From Sweltsa coloradensis (taxonomy: Eukaryota > Arthropoda > Insecta > Plecoptera > Chloroperlidae), in assembly GCA_024449915.1 (NCBI GenBank), contig JAMZAV010000052.1, positions 1-64,000 of the forward strand: a stretch of 64,000 nt of DNA, in the 5' to 3' direction. A model generated the notes under the pieces. The model ran no database searches, was not told the DNA's origin, and saw only the letters and a program-made list of their open reading frames with translations. Positions within the stretch are counted from its first letter, which is position 1. Each line of letters starts with the position of its first letter. Shown piece after piece: positions 1 through 12,700 of this stretch. Made by a program: the position numbers and the translations under genes.

Positions 1-1900
1 AGTGTGAAAAAATATGGAAAAATTTGAATAAAATCCATTTTTTTTGAAGCGTGCCGGGGAAATTTTTCCCTCATAAAAAAAACCAATGTTTTTTTTTTTT
101 TTTTTTCTTTCTTTCTTTTTTTTTTTTTTTTGTTGTTGTTTGGCTCCGAATTTTAATTATAAATTTTTAAATACCTTGAAATTTAAACTTAAAAACGAAA
201 AAATTTTTCTTCAAAAAAAAACAAAATTTAACGATTTTTTTCTTTTTTAAAACATTTTTTTTTGATTATAACTCCTACAGCTTTTTTCATTTTTATGATT
301 TTTTTCACAGAACCTTATTTTATGATTAAAAATATTGTGTAAAATTTTGAGCGAATCAAAAAATTATTTTATGAACATCAAATTTTCGGTTTTTTTTCAT
401 TTTTTTTTTTTTTATTTTTTTTTCTATAATTCACATTTTAAATTTTTTTTTTTTTTTAATTAATTTTTTTTTTACCAATAATTTTTTTAAAAAATTTTTA
501 TTTTTTTTTTTTTCTTTTTTAAAAAATTTCGTTTAATTAAAAAAAAGTTAATTTTTTTTTTTTTAATTTATTTATTTAAAAAAAATCTTCGACAAATTTA
601 AAATGATTTTTTTTTCACAGAAAACAGTAAAAATCCGCGTAAAACGGGGCAAATTAGTGCACCAATAACCTCACCCAAAAGTTCTAGCATTAACTTGGCT
701 CGCCAAATGAAGTTGTCGACTTTTTTTGTGCGCTTTGGCAAAAATCGAAATTGGTTGGCAAAATTGGAAAAAAAGGTGTGAAAAAAATTCAAGCATACGT
801 AAGTCAAATTTTTCATTGGGTTGTCCAAGTTAAAAACCCCTAAACAGATTGGCTGAAATTTTAAAACGACACCCCAGTACAAGTTTTTACGTGCAATTAA
901 ACTTTTTTAGCAAAATTAGTTACGATTTTAAAACTCACAATAAAAAAAAATTTGAAAATAGTCTAAATTTGTCACATTTAAATTTTTAACGACAAGTTTT
1001 TTTTTTTACAAACAAATCTTTTTTCAAGTCATTTTTTGCTGCAGGGGACCAAGGGTGTATCGAATGTTGCACGCTCAAGCTTCCCAAAAATTTTCGCTTT
1101 GGGGATTGAGTAAAACCTTTCAATCTTACTGTATTTTTGTACTGGGTATGTTTTCCTAATATTGTATGCATTTCAAACATTTTCTATAAATTTTTCATAA
1201 ATAAAAAATAATTCAGAAATAAAAAAACTATCCCCCCTGTTTGTTTGAACCCCATTTTACAATATTCCGGGATATAGGTGCCTTTTCAATTTTGACTAGA
1301 AAAACGACAAAGTCGGTTTTTGACGAGCGGGCCATCATGTGTTGAGTACCCCGGGGAAAACTTTCTTTGTTGATAAATTTTTTTTTTTTATCCTTTCCCC
1401 ATTTCCAAACTAGTGTTTTGGGTTTGGGGGGAGCGTTTGCTCCATTTTTTCAAGCTATTTTTGGCTCTTAGCTGCCGGTTAGGGCCCAAAACCCGACACA
1501 ACTACTTTAGCCTCCTCTTCATCGGACAACTCTTCCATATCCTTTCGCATTTTTTTCCAAAATCTCTCCATTTTTTTCCGATCTTTCCCCCCACTTCCCA
1601 ATTTACATCTACCCCAAAATACGTCTCTCTCTTTTACGCTTTTTGTTTAATTTGGTCTATCCACCCATCTCTTGGTTTCCTACTTTTCTTTTATTCCCCT
1701 TAACCTTGAAAAATTCTCTTTTTGGTATTTTTTTCTTTTTTCCTTTCCTTTTCAGTGTCCAAAACCATCTCAGGGGCCCCCTTTAAAAATACCCCAACCT
1801 AAAAAACTTTCAAAACCCAGTTCCTTCCTTATCAAAATACTTCTCACTTTATCCATTTTAGTTAACCCCAATAAAATTTAAAGAAATTTCTTTTCTGGGG
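1..1900. other. Degraded T/A-rich stretch, no gene seen
   Basis: The sequence is dominated by long runs of T and A, with stretches of unusually lengthened homopolymers. Open frames here are short and low-complexity (Phe/Lys/Leu-rich) and I support none as a gene. It may be the 3' flank of the retrotransposon remnant that follows. The run structure looks like poor consensus quality as much as biology. Confidence 0.6.
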
Positions 1901-2239
1901 GAAAACTGGGAAGATTTTCACTTTGGTTTTCCCAGAGTCCGGGGCGCTAAAGGGCATCCGTCAGTTTTTTTGGGACAAAAATAAGTTTGTAAAGTAGCAG
2001 TTTGGCATTTTCTAGGCATATCCTCATTCCATAAATTTTCCTTACAGTTTGGGTAAAAACCCTTCTGCTGGGGGAAACCCTTTTTAGATATTTTTTGGTC
2101 AATTTTAGGTTCTACCTAACATACCCCCTGGGTTTTTTAAAAACTCTAATTTTCCCCTTTAAATCTCTTTGCCTTTTAAAAAAATATTTTTCCTCTTGGG
2201 GCCATACTTTTTTTGCCTTTATCAGTTCCCTCACTTTTT

Positions 2240-3140
2240 ATTTTGGGACTTAATTTCATGTTGTTTGTTTCTGTAACCTTACCCATGAAATTACCCTACT
2301 TTTGATTTCTTCATGAGACTCCCCCCAAACAACAATATCATTACAAAGATCATTTTTTTCGAGGTTGGTCTCTTTCCGGGCTCGTTCTCTGAGATAAAAT
2401 CCATCACCACTTTTAAATAAAAGTGGCGACAATACCCTGCCTGCCTCAGACCCCCCACTCCACCTTGAACCTTTCCCGTTTTTCCCATGGCATTTTTGTA
2501 CACAACCCCCCCCCCCCCCCCCTTTCCATTCACGGGGCCGGGTTTTAAAAACGTTTTATAAGGTCTTTGCTACTTTAAAACGCCGCAAGGATCCCCAAAC
2601 TTTTACCCCCTTTGGTAAGAGCATATGCTTTTAAAGGATTAAGAACACCAGTTCATGGATTCGTCCTCCTCCCCCCGCCCTTTCCCCATTTTTTGGGACG
2701 TAAAGCAAATAAAGAGATCTTTTGTGGATCTGCCAGGTTAAAAACCTTTAGGGTTCCTCTCTCGAAACAATTCAACATGATCTTTTAAAACCGTTTCTCG
2801 AGCACTCTCTGTACATTTTTCGACCCGACCATAAAGTGATTTTGCCTCTGTATTTCTTAAAAACCCTTGCAAATTTCCCTTCTTAAAAATTGGTACAATC
2901 ACACTTTTAGTCCAGTCTTTGGGGATTTCTTTATATTTCCCAAAAACTGAATTTATACTTTTTCCAAATTTCCATTCACTCCACTTTTCCCGCTCCCCTT
3001 CAACATCTCAACTGAAAAATTTCATCAGCCCCCGGGGCTTTTCCATTTTCATCCTTTTGATTGATTCTTTACTTCGAGTCGGGGATTTTTCCCAAGTTTC
3101 CAAAAATTCCTTTTGGCGCTGAATGTTAATTTTTTCCTCT
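2240..3140 (-). pseudogene. Non-LTR retrotransposon (LINE) reverse transcriptase remnant, many frameshifts
   Basis: Read on the minus strand, this stretch gives ordered reverse-transcriptase motifs in changing frames. A segment like MKNGKAPGADEI lies near 3016-3056, and DWTKSVIVPIFKKGN near 2880-2918, as in the fingers of LINE RTs. A GRSTKDL block is near 2715-2740, then a GGVRQGG-like block near 2445-2475, and NDIVVWGESHEE near 2308-2343, which sits where the F/YADD catalytic box is expected. The order is that of a LINE ORF2. Every block is separated by frame changes, most at homopolymer runs, so no intact ORF exists. The clade (RTE, Jockey, CR1 or other) cannot be decided by eye. Upstream endonuclease sequence could occupy part of 3300-6600 on the same strand but I cannot read it. 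Non-functional as written. Confidence 0.72.
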
Positions 3141-3149
3141 TTTTCCTTT

Positions 3150-5730
3150 AATGTTCGTACACATTCATTTCTCCAAAATTTCCCCGTTCCCTTCTAAAAA
3201 CATTGAGTAAATTCTTAAAAATTGATACCTTTTCCCCCTTTAGCTTGCAAGGGTCAGTAATCAATTTCCCCCTTTTTCTTTTAACATGAATTTCTCCCAA
3301 TTTTCTTCATTTCTCCCCCCCCCCTTTTTAATTAAACCCATAAAAACATCTTTATTGCCATGATAATCTGCCCCCAAATTACCCGAAAAAACCCTTTCAC
3401 GATTTTTTTTTCATTTCTAGACTTTTTTTATTTTAACTTACACTGTTGGTAAATTTTACATTTTTTTCCCAAAACCTGATATTCTTTTTAAATTTCCAAT
3501 GCTTCCGGTTTTTCTCTTATAACTTTTTTTATTTTCTGCATTCCACCATGGGATTTTCCTTTCCCCCTTTTCCCTTTAGGTCTACCACACACTACCCCCG
3601 ATTTGGGACACCAATACATTTCTATTGCATTCCACTTTTTTCTACTCCCAATAAAGTACCAACGGGAAAATTTCGGGAACCAAATTTTGATTTTTCTTTC
3701 CTAAAATCATCCTGTTGGTTTTTCCCACACTGTATTTTTGTATTTTTTTTTGTGGGGGGGTTTTTTGGGCGAACTATATCGAGAGTGAACCAAAAAAATT
3801 TTTTGGGGGCGCTATCAGAGATATTTTTGGATATACCCTAACATCTTTTCACCATTTTCATTACTTCTTTGCCAATAAAAAAAAGTAGAAATCACTGATT
3901 TATGCCCCCCTCCCATGAGTAATTTTTTAAATTTGGTGGGAGGTCCTCTTTTTTGAAAAAAAACCCTTTTGGGCATTTTACCCCTTTCCCTTTAGCACAA
4001 AAACTGAGCGATTTTCCCCTTTTTTGGGTTTTTTTGGGCCCATACCCAAAAGGGGCCCCAAAAAACCTCCCCCGTTTTTTATAGGGCCCAATTGCCCACC
4101 CTTGCATTCATATCTCCCATTTTTATTATTTAAACCAGTACCATTACACATTCCTTCCTTTCCCTAAACCATGCATCTTTCATTTTTTGAGAGACCCCCT
4201 TGGGGACCCATGGGAATTGTATGTTTATTAAATTGTTTTTTTGTATGAACAATTTAAATTTAAAATTCGTCACTAATGGGGAAAATTTTCCACAATGTAA
4301 TCTGTGATAGCTGGACTCAGAAAAAAAAAACCCCCTCCATTTTTCCCCGGAAAATTTTCCAAACCCGACCACACCCGTTTGAAATCACCTCTTAGTTTTT
4401 CCCACCCTCTTCTTCCAATTTTTTCTCACTCAGACCCCAAAATTTTCTAAAAATTTTTCTTTCAATTAAAAACAACTATTTCTTCCACTTTTCCAGTCAA
4501 AGGATTATGTTTTTTGAGTGCCAAGCTTTATTCTTTTGGCCCTTATTTGCATTAGGTTTTGTTTTTCCTATTTCTTCAAACCTCGATTGTTATTCAATAA
4601 AATTATTAGGTTCCCTTTTCGTTCGTAATTTCTTGGGTTTTTTTGTTTATTCCGTTTAATGTCATTTTTAATTTTTTATAATACCCCTTCAGTTTTAAAA
4701 AAAACTTCCCCTGGCCCAAAGTTTTCTTTCCCCCTTCAAAATAATACCCCCTTCAGTTAAAAGATCTTCCCCTGGCCCAAAGCTATCTTTTCCCCCTTCC
4801 CAAAAAAAGTCTGGTTTTTAAAAAAAAGTAGGTTTTTGCTCATCCCCAAAACCCAATTTTTGTTTTTTCTGATTACTCAAAAGGTGTTTTTCGGGTTTTG
4901 TGGATTTTCCCGCTTTTATTTAGCCAAATACTGAAATCCTTTTAAAAGTTATTCCTTATGCCCCCTGTCTTGAATTGGATAAAATCAAACCCAAATGTTT
5001 CCAAGAGGGTTTTCTAGTCCCCATTTAAACCCCTTCCTGCCCCCCGCAACCCACATTTTAAAATGTGTTTGTGGACCATATGTAATGTTTTCCCACTATC
5101 AGTTTGTTCTTTCGCGTCTGCCATTTCACTCCCTGTTTCGAGCACCCCGTATGGCACTGCTAAACCCCAACATTTTTTTACAAAATGTTCTTGGTTTTCA
5201 ACCTCCCTCCAAAATCATCAACTTGGATTAAAATTTCCCAATTCTTTTTTTCCTTAACCTGGGTTTTATTTCAAAACCCCCTTTTAAAACCCTTTTTTTA
5301 TACCATTTTTGTGCCAATCACTTTGTATATCCCCCCGCAATAAAATTACTAGTTCTAGGCCTACTTTTTTTTTGTTTTTAGTATAGGAAGCACAAAAATT
5401 TTGCGTTTCCCCAGTCTCTTTCCTAGGGGGAAACTCTATTTCCTCGTGTCCCCCGTATTTCGTTTTAAAAACCCATACATTAAATTTGTACCTTCTATGT
5501 GTTAAAATTTTTAGTATTTTTTTGTTTTTTCAGAAAGCGGTTCATAATACCAATTTCTTGGAAATTTTATTTTAAAAAGTTTGCCCTCTTCCCATTCTTG
5601 TGTTGTTTTCCCCCTTTGAAATTTCAAATTTCCCTTTTTTTGCATCTTCCTCCTCCTTCTTCTTCTTTTTGTTTTTACTTTTTTTTCCTCCCTTCTTCTT
5701 TTTTCCCCCCCTTCGTCTTCGTTTCGCTTC
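3150..5730. other. Homopolymer-stretched sequence, possible 5' part of the LINE remnant
   Basis: This stretch is C- and T-rich on the plus strand, which would be G- and A-rich sense for a minus-strand element. Runs of 4-10 identical bases are everywhere and all frames break quickly. It lies where the 5' part (endonuclease) of the LINE ORF2 should be, but I find no motif I can defend. Confidence 0.4.
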
Positions 5731-5733
5731 TTC

Positions 5734-5772
5734 TTCGTCTTCGTCTTCGTCTTCGTCTTCGTCTTCGTCTTT
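5734..5772. repeat. (TTCGTC)n hexanucleotide microsatellite
   Basis: About six tandem TTCGTC units lie inside a C/T-rich tract. Frames through it give artificial Ser/Arg/Leu runs, or Asp-Glu runs on the minus strand, so open frames here are not evidence for a gene. Confidence 0.9.
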
Positions 5773-7075
5773 TGTCTCCGTCTTTTCTTCTTTTTTCCCT
5801 TTTTTCCTTTTTTCTTTTTTCCAAATACTTCACCCCCTTTTCCCCAAAACTCCCTCTCTCTTTTCTCTTTTACATTTTTATATTTCTCAATCTACTTTTT
5901 TTTTTTCAACTTTTTGTGACCCTTCCCAAAAGCCCATTTATTTTTTTCCTCCCATGTAAGTAAAAGTTGCCACAATTCCTTTTACAATTTCCCGACTTCA
6001 ATTTCCTTTTTTTTTTCTTTATAGAATTTCCAATCCCCCATCTCTCTTTCCTGAGTTCCTTTAGGTTCCCTCTTTTTTAGTTTTTCCCAGTTTTTTCACT
6101 TCCCCAGTTTCTTTTTTTCCCCAATTGTGATATTAATATCAATCTGGGGGATGCGCATGAAGTGGGCTGTTCTGTCCCCCCACTAGGCCCCACTCTTAGA
6201 TTTTGTTCCCATAGGTAGGCTTACATTTACAGTTCCCCGGGGGCTATTTGCTCTATTCGGGATTCTAAATTCCCCTTCAAACCCCCTGCATCCATATCTG
6301 TAGACCCTATGCCCGGCCTATTGGGCATCAGTTTTTACATTTTTTGGGGGTTTCATCATTTGGGCATTTTTGGGAGAGGGATCATGGGTGCCCTTTCTGG
6401 CTCTATCGAGATTTTGCTCCTTAGGTAAGCCCAGGTCACTATTTCCCCGGGTCATTTTTCTAAACCAAAAGTCTACTTTTATTTCACCCCCTAGATTACA
6501 CCCGTAAAAGCCGTTCCATGACAGCTGGACATTTGGTTTTTGTGGTTTTGAAACCACCTTTCCCGTTCCTATGATCTTACTTTTTAACACAATTTACATT
6601 CCCATGTTTTTTCTCCCGGAAAATCTCTTTTTTCTTTTCCCAAAACACAAAAGGGGGAAAAGTGCCCCTTGCTTTCAGTTAACACAATCCCGCCCCACCC
6701 CGACTCCCCTTTTTCAAAACTAAACACTTATTTCCTCATTTGTCCCCCCTTTTATTTTTTGTCACTCTTGACAGCACTTTTCCCCAGCTTAGCCTTTGGG
6801 CCCCCCATTCTTTCTTTCGTTTGTAACTCACCAATTCTTTATGGATTTTCTCAATTTTTTGGACCAAAAAGTTCCCTTTTGAAACGATTATTCCCTGCCC
6901 CCACCTTTAAAAAACCATCTTTATCGTACAATAAAAGCCCAAAAAAATAAAATTTTTCCCACCCTTTTAAAAAACAAAACTCCATCTAGTTTTTTCTCCC
7001 GGGTTTCCATGGGCATATATTACCATATACCATATATATATCATACCATATATTTGTAAAAAATTTTAGGGTTTT
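5773..7075. other. Homopolymer-stretched sequence, no gene recognised
   Basis: Same texture as the preceding 5 kb: C/T-rich with long single-base runs. A minus-strand frame at 6318-6590 is open, but its peptide has no motif I recognise. The texture stops abruptly near 7075, where normal AT-rich sequence begins. Confidence 0.5.
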
Positions 7076-8520
7076 GAGTTGGTTGAAAAAAATGCGCGTC
7101 AACTGTTAGGCCATAATGCGCCACTCCAGCCTATAATATAGGTAGTCACGAAGACCCATGCTGGATCCCCAGACGTAAGATATTCTGTTGCATGGGCATC
7201 ACGTCCTGATTTCAAATCCATAAAAGTTTGCTGAATGAAAAATATTCTTGAAAATAACAGCCAAAATGTGTTTAATACTTGGGGTTAAACATTATAGCCA
7301 GTTCCAATAACAGCAAGTTTATGTGCATGGTGTATTGATGTACTCTAGTGTTGGTGTACGACTGTACAATGATAGTTTTATATTGTTCAATTGAGCACAC
7401 CAGTATTATATGTTTTTAAACAATATTATTGTTTATCAAGGGGGCTTTTTGCCGCGATAGCTTTGTTCAAGAAGGAGGCAATAGGAGGCAAATAAGGATA
7501 AGTTATTGCCTCCTTCTTTAATAAATTATTCGCGGCAAAAAGTCCCATCCATTAAAAAAACAATATGTTCATATTAAATAAGTACACTTTATTCTAACAT
7601 CTAGCATTTTCGTACACTGGAAGTTAGCTGTATTTCAATTTTGAATATATGAAAAAATAAATATAGTGAAAAAAAGTTGTTTACTCTGTGTTGGTCGAAT
7701 GTATCAATCAGTAACACTGTGATTTCGTAATAGTAATGTTTCATCACTTGCGAGATACCGTATACATATGGAAACAAACCACTCGCATATCTACAGGTCG
7801 TCGATCGCTGATAGGACAACTGCGTCAAGAGTATCTGTTACAAAACCATGGACAGCACTTTATCACTTGTCGCACCTTGGTTTAGGTCCAATTAATTGGA
7901 CTGCATAGAGCTGAACTTCGATAATTTTTAACAGACTTTTTATGTTGTTATTGTTCAGTCTACTATTTTTTTTAACATACTTAAAGTCGTAGAAGATACT
8001 CTTCCGCATAGCTGTCAACCAGCAATGTCCACTATTGACATAGATTTGGTACACCTAAGACATTTTATGGTTTGTTCAATAATTGTTGCTACTGAACTTA
8101 ATTGGGAATCAATGATCGCCTGATCGGTTATTAACGTCCTTGAAATGCACTTTTAAGCGTCACAAGTCTCAACAACAATGCACATTTTTGTTCTTAGAAT
8201 CTTTATAAGATTATAATTTACTCTTATTTTGTTACATTGTATTTTACTATTTTTATTTGTTTTTTTAATGTTCACATTATTGTTGTTTGTTGCATCAATG
8301 TTATTTACTCTATTAACGTGATAATGAACGTTATCTTGAATAATGAGACCACGCATCTTGTATCGTTTTTGCAAACATTACATTGACACACATCTTCCAA
8401 CTGCAAACATTACCTATAGGCAACGTTTTATTTAATATTTTGAAATAATGTTCAAATTCGGTTGATATGCGTGAAGAAAGATTCACTATATTGATGTTTT
8501 GCAAATAGTGTTTTTAAGAA
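7076..8520. other. Non-coding AT-rich DNA with one fold-back element
   Basis: Apart from the fold-back element at 7439-7546 I see no gene, RNA gene or strong repeat. Minus-strand frames at 7601-7828, 7863-8054 and 8153-8374 are short, Asn/Ile-rich and lack motifs. Confidence 0.5.
7439..7546. mobile_element. Compact fold-back element (MITE-like hairpin)
   Basis: The left arm holds GGGGCTTTTTGCCGCG and AAGAAGGAGGCAATA. The right arm holds the reverse complements TATTGCCTCCTTCTT and CGCGGCAAAAAGTCCC. A loop of about 20 bases and one internal unpaired patch separate them. The two-block complementarity over ~108 bp is typical of a tiny MITE or solo fold-back. No target-site duplication was recognised. 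Confidence 0.65.
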
Positions 8521-8605
8521 TAACGTGAACGATAGAATCAGGGTTGCTTCTCTATTGGGGGAGATCGTCGGTTCGACACCGTCCACCGACTACCCTGGCT
8601 AAAAG
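8521..8605 (+). repeat. tRNA-derived SINE head (partial)
   Basis: A GGTTCGACACC sequence at about 8570-8580 matches an RNA polymerase III B box, followed by a tRNA-like 3' arm. The rest does not fold as a complete tRNA, so I read it as a SINE fragment. Confidence 0.4.
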
Positions 8606-9877
8606 TTTCCCCGGGTATTTCTTAGCCAAAAGATTAACAGCTATTATATGTTATTTCGAACTATTCTCACACCTATTAACACCTATTATCTCCAAACGTT
8701 ATTCTAGTTGGTTGAACTGTAGAGAGGAAAATTTAGTCCTGCTAGGCTTACGACAGAAAATTTGTAATCCAAGTGACATGATTAAATGTAAGATAGCGAA
8801 AAATTTTGTAGTCATCAGGTGTAGTTTTAGGGACCTTGAAACACTGTTTATGGCTCTAGTATTGACTTTAGGAGCGATACAGTAGTTACCATACTTCTAC
8901 TTGTGGAAAATCTTGTGAAGGTCTTTCAATCCTCCTAGCGGAATTCCCCCCCCCCCCCTGTAAACCATTCAATCCACGCCATCTAACGGCACAACAAGAC
9001 AGTCACTCTAGTTCAAAAGTATTTAGTAGATAGCGGTCCAAGCGGGTTTTGTCATGTGATGGTAAGATCAAGTCGCCGACAGAGGTGGATACAAAGCCTC
9101 TAACAGGTAACAAACAATGCTCCAGCAACACCCAGCAATGAAGAAATTAATCCAAAGTATGAAAGTCACAGCTTGTTTTACGTCCTGAACAACTGTGGCT
9201 GTCCTTGGTCGGTTTTAATTAATTTGTTCTATTGTTGTAGTAGTGTTGCTGTAGCCTATAGGTTTGTTTCATTACGTCCGCCAGGACAATGAGTACGCGA
9301 GACGACGTACGACGATGACGGACGACAACAACTACAAAAACAGCAGAAGCAACAACAAGGCAATCTGGACTACCACCCCACTGCACCTTCTTGTGTGCAT
9401 GCGAAAGTTTTGTAGCGTAAGTCTGTTGTTCACACATAGGCACGAATTAATAGTTTAGCTATTTGAATCACCAAGCACGGGTACGATACTGCCCAAAAGA
9501 GAGAGCGAAGCAACTTGGTCAACAGATCGTCCATTAAGAATACCAAAGTAAAATAATTTGCCATGCTTTGATCTCTTTGGTGGCGCAGCCGGGTAACAAT
9601 ACCAATAAAAAAATGTTAATTCAAATTTATTAGTTAATTCAATTTATTAGTGACACCAACAGCAGAGCAAGCTCCACAAGTGTGATGTAGACATTACATT
9701 ACAATTAAATAAATACATACTTTGTTGTTATTTTTTTTTTTAAACATTGAAGTAAAAAACACGAAATACTAAGTTGCACAAAAAAAATAATACTATTATT
9801 AGTAAAAAGGAAAAGTTGGCGATACAAAGTTACAAGCCTACAATGTGTCAATGACACAAGCTGAAAACTTTTTTCAG
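8606..9877. other. Non-coding DNA, no gene seen
   Basis: There is a 13-C run at 8946-8958 and overlapping open frames on both strands near 9219-9458 produced by CGACGA/CAACAA-type low complexity. I do not support a gene here. Confidence 0.45.
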
Positions 9878-9897
9878 TTTTGGTGGAGGTGCCGGGT
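9878..9897 (+). repeat. Dispersed 20-bp motif, TTTTGGTGGAGGTGCCGGGT type
   Basis: This motif recurs across the window in both orientations: near 13351-13370, 26538-26557, 30065-30084, 30180-30199, 43630-43650 and 44946-44965. It is probably the most conserved part of a short interspersed repeat. At 29947-30262 it is the start of each unit of a tandem array. Confidence 0.7.
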
Positions 9898-9899
9898 CA

Positions 9900-12700
9900 T
9901 GATTTCAAAACTTTTTGAGGGCTAACCACTCTTCTCTTACCCAGTATCACAAAAAAACATTCTGTATCATCCTTGTATCACGTGGAGAACCTTGTGTGTC
10001 GTTGCCGTTGTCGTGGTAGCGCGGTCGTGTTGCAAAAAAAGTGCGTGAGTTACCCCCTGTACTGTATCTTCCTGTGCATCTCCAATTTATTCAGTTACAC
10101 AGTGCATTCGTTCTGCACGCAAGTATTTAACAAAACTTACGCGTAAATTATTGATTGCAGTGAGTCTACTTTAGTACGTGTATTGGTGTGTGAGTATGCA
10201 TATAAGTTGTTATTTATCTATATCATGTGTGTGAATTATTAGGATGACCATATTTTCATATTTCTATTATGTGTGTTTGCCATAGGCTCTAATACACAAA
10301 AACATAGTTTTCAAATTTCATAACAACATACAGTAATCTGTTAGTTAGGCCATATATAATAAATAGAATATCAAATCAAAAAAAACAACGTATCCTCGTG
10401 AGCAACATAAACTTATGTACAAAAGACAGTTATCAACTAGTTAACGTTTCATAACCCAATTAGGCAAATTGGTTTCCTTGAAGCCAAATTACCTAATTAA
10501 CAATTTTGTTTTCATTTCAAACTCCTTTTCGCAAACGGACGTACTAAACCGAATTTTATGATTGGAGCAACTGACCCCCAGAGCAGAGGGCAACCAAACA
10601 ACAAAGACCAGTTGTGTTGGGTGGGCAACGGTCTGAGATCAACCGTGCGGCCGGCATCTAAATTACAAACACAAAAAAACGAGATAAATTTAAGGTAGCC
10701 AAACCCAGCCGCTGCGGGGTTTTTTGGATAACACTGGGAATGAAGTAGGTCTTTAAAAACTTGGAATTATGTCTCATCTGATCGTTCCATCCTTTATGGA
10801 ATAGAGGTAGCCGCGAGTTTTGTGATACTGATGTTATAATTCGAAGGGAAAGGGTCACCGTTCGAATACTGGCTCAACAGGAAAATACGATAAGTGAAAA
10901 GCGTTTCAAGGTTTTTACAATCACGGAAGATGTAAAACTATCGTTAAAAATGAAACGTTTAAATAGTAAATGCATATAAATATAAAATAAGATGTCTATA
11001 GTAATAATTAATAATAAAACACATTTTTGGGGAAATTTAAATTCACTGAGTTGTGAATTATACCGAAAATATGAATTAAAACTAGGGCCTACTTTTATAC
11101 GACATTTAAAAATACAACTACAATTTGTAACTGTGCCCCAAGAGTTATCCTTGCTTCTGTTGTATAAATAAGCCCCGGAACATTATGCATTTTAAGATTG
11201 TTTAAAGCAACCTGATGAATAATTGTGTTTAAATTAAAACAATCATATATATTCAAAGTGACGCCCAAGAGGTTCTAATGCCAGCCTTGAACCTGACAAA
11301 GTCTTGTTTAGTTCTAAAACTAAGTGTTTTCTCATGCAGTGATGGGTGAGTTTTTAGAGGAGACGTCTAGTTATTCATTCAAATAATGAAATAAGTCGTA
11401 TTTAGAGTTCTAACACTCTGTCTGCCGAAACTGAATTTTCAAGCTCACCCTGCAGGCTGCCGACACATCGACAAGCGAAAACAATGACCAACTAGAGACC
11501 GGCAAAATGTAAGTAGGAAACAACCGATTCAATGAGCTGGACACGATTCACTCGCAGACAGCGCTTGGAATCTCCAAAAGGCTGATTTCGGAACAACCTA
11601 AGAATTTCATTCTGTGCCTCGTGCTAGGACGCTCAAAGTCACCGATCTACAAATTCCCTAAGCCAAGAGTGATTGACAAATCACAAATCAGAATTTATAT
11701 ACCTATACCTTCAGCATTATAAAGCAGAGATGCTATAACCACAAGACCAACGAACCACACATTGTCGGGCGGGGGTTATAATCAAATCGGAGAGTTAACA
11801 CAGTCCTTATACTAACATTCAAGATAACCAACAGCGATCAAGACGTAAAAGATAAAAACTGCTACGGAGTCTAGCCGGATAGCCCAATTGCTCGTACATG
11901 CATTGGCTCAGTGCCAAGGTGCAAAACATCGAAAAAAGCGAGTTTTGGCTGTTCAGCATGCAAGAACAAAGCGCAGTGCGTTTTGGTAACATCGTACATG
12001 CAGACAATAAATTGTTATAATATTACGGATCTAATTTCTTAGGACGTTGGGGCTTATCTCCAGAGCACGGACTGTTGGGTGCGCACTCAAATAAATATGA
12101 GGACGTCTTTTATAAAATGCTACTTTGGTGCGGGCGTGGTTCAAATACCGCATAAATTTATACGGACGTTACAACTTTTGGCGATCAAAGCCACAGCATT
12201 GCATTTTTTCATATTGCACATTTCATATTACCAGTAGTAAAATATATGTACTAGTGATAGGCCTACTATATATATAGCATTGCAGACTTTAAAACTAGTG
12301 TAAAAATCAGCAGTTAATAAAAATAACAAATTAAATAACCACAAGCCTTTGAATAATTACTCTTCATTCTGTCAATTTCCACTCTATATCCCTCTCTAAA
12401 ACGACCTCCAATGAACTGGAGTGGGAGTGGGATGGGAAGAGCTGCCACTCGCCCTAAACAAACGTCAGTGTCAATACCAGACCTTGCCTTCAGTTTCAGC
12501 TCAAGTTACTTGTCTAGGGGACGCTACTGCACGCTATGATTGCGGGATGACTCATTACTTGCAATAATCGACATTCCACAGCATAGTACACGACTACAAA
12601 ATACTGAAATCAAAGCAATGTATGCAACACAAACTTCAAAGGATTACTCGTGTCGTTCATAAAATGTATTTAGGTTTTTACAAAATAAAAACTGGGCCGA
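9900..12700. other. Non-coding AT-rich DNA, no gene seen
   Basis: No splice-linked coding exons, RNA genes or transposon ends were recognised on either strand. A short minus-strand frame at 10658-10858 and another at 11819-12007 have no motif. A B-box-like GTTCGAATACT near 10860 hints at a SINE fragment but is too weak to call. Confidence 0.45.

Noticed and set aside
5499..5963. Long overlapping plus frames rich in Phe, Ser and Leu.
   Set aside because: They are produced by a T/C-rich tract and a (TTCGTC)n microsatellite.
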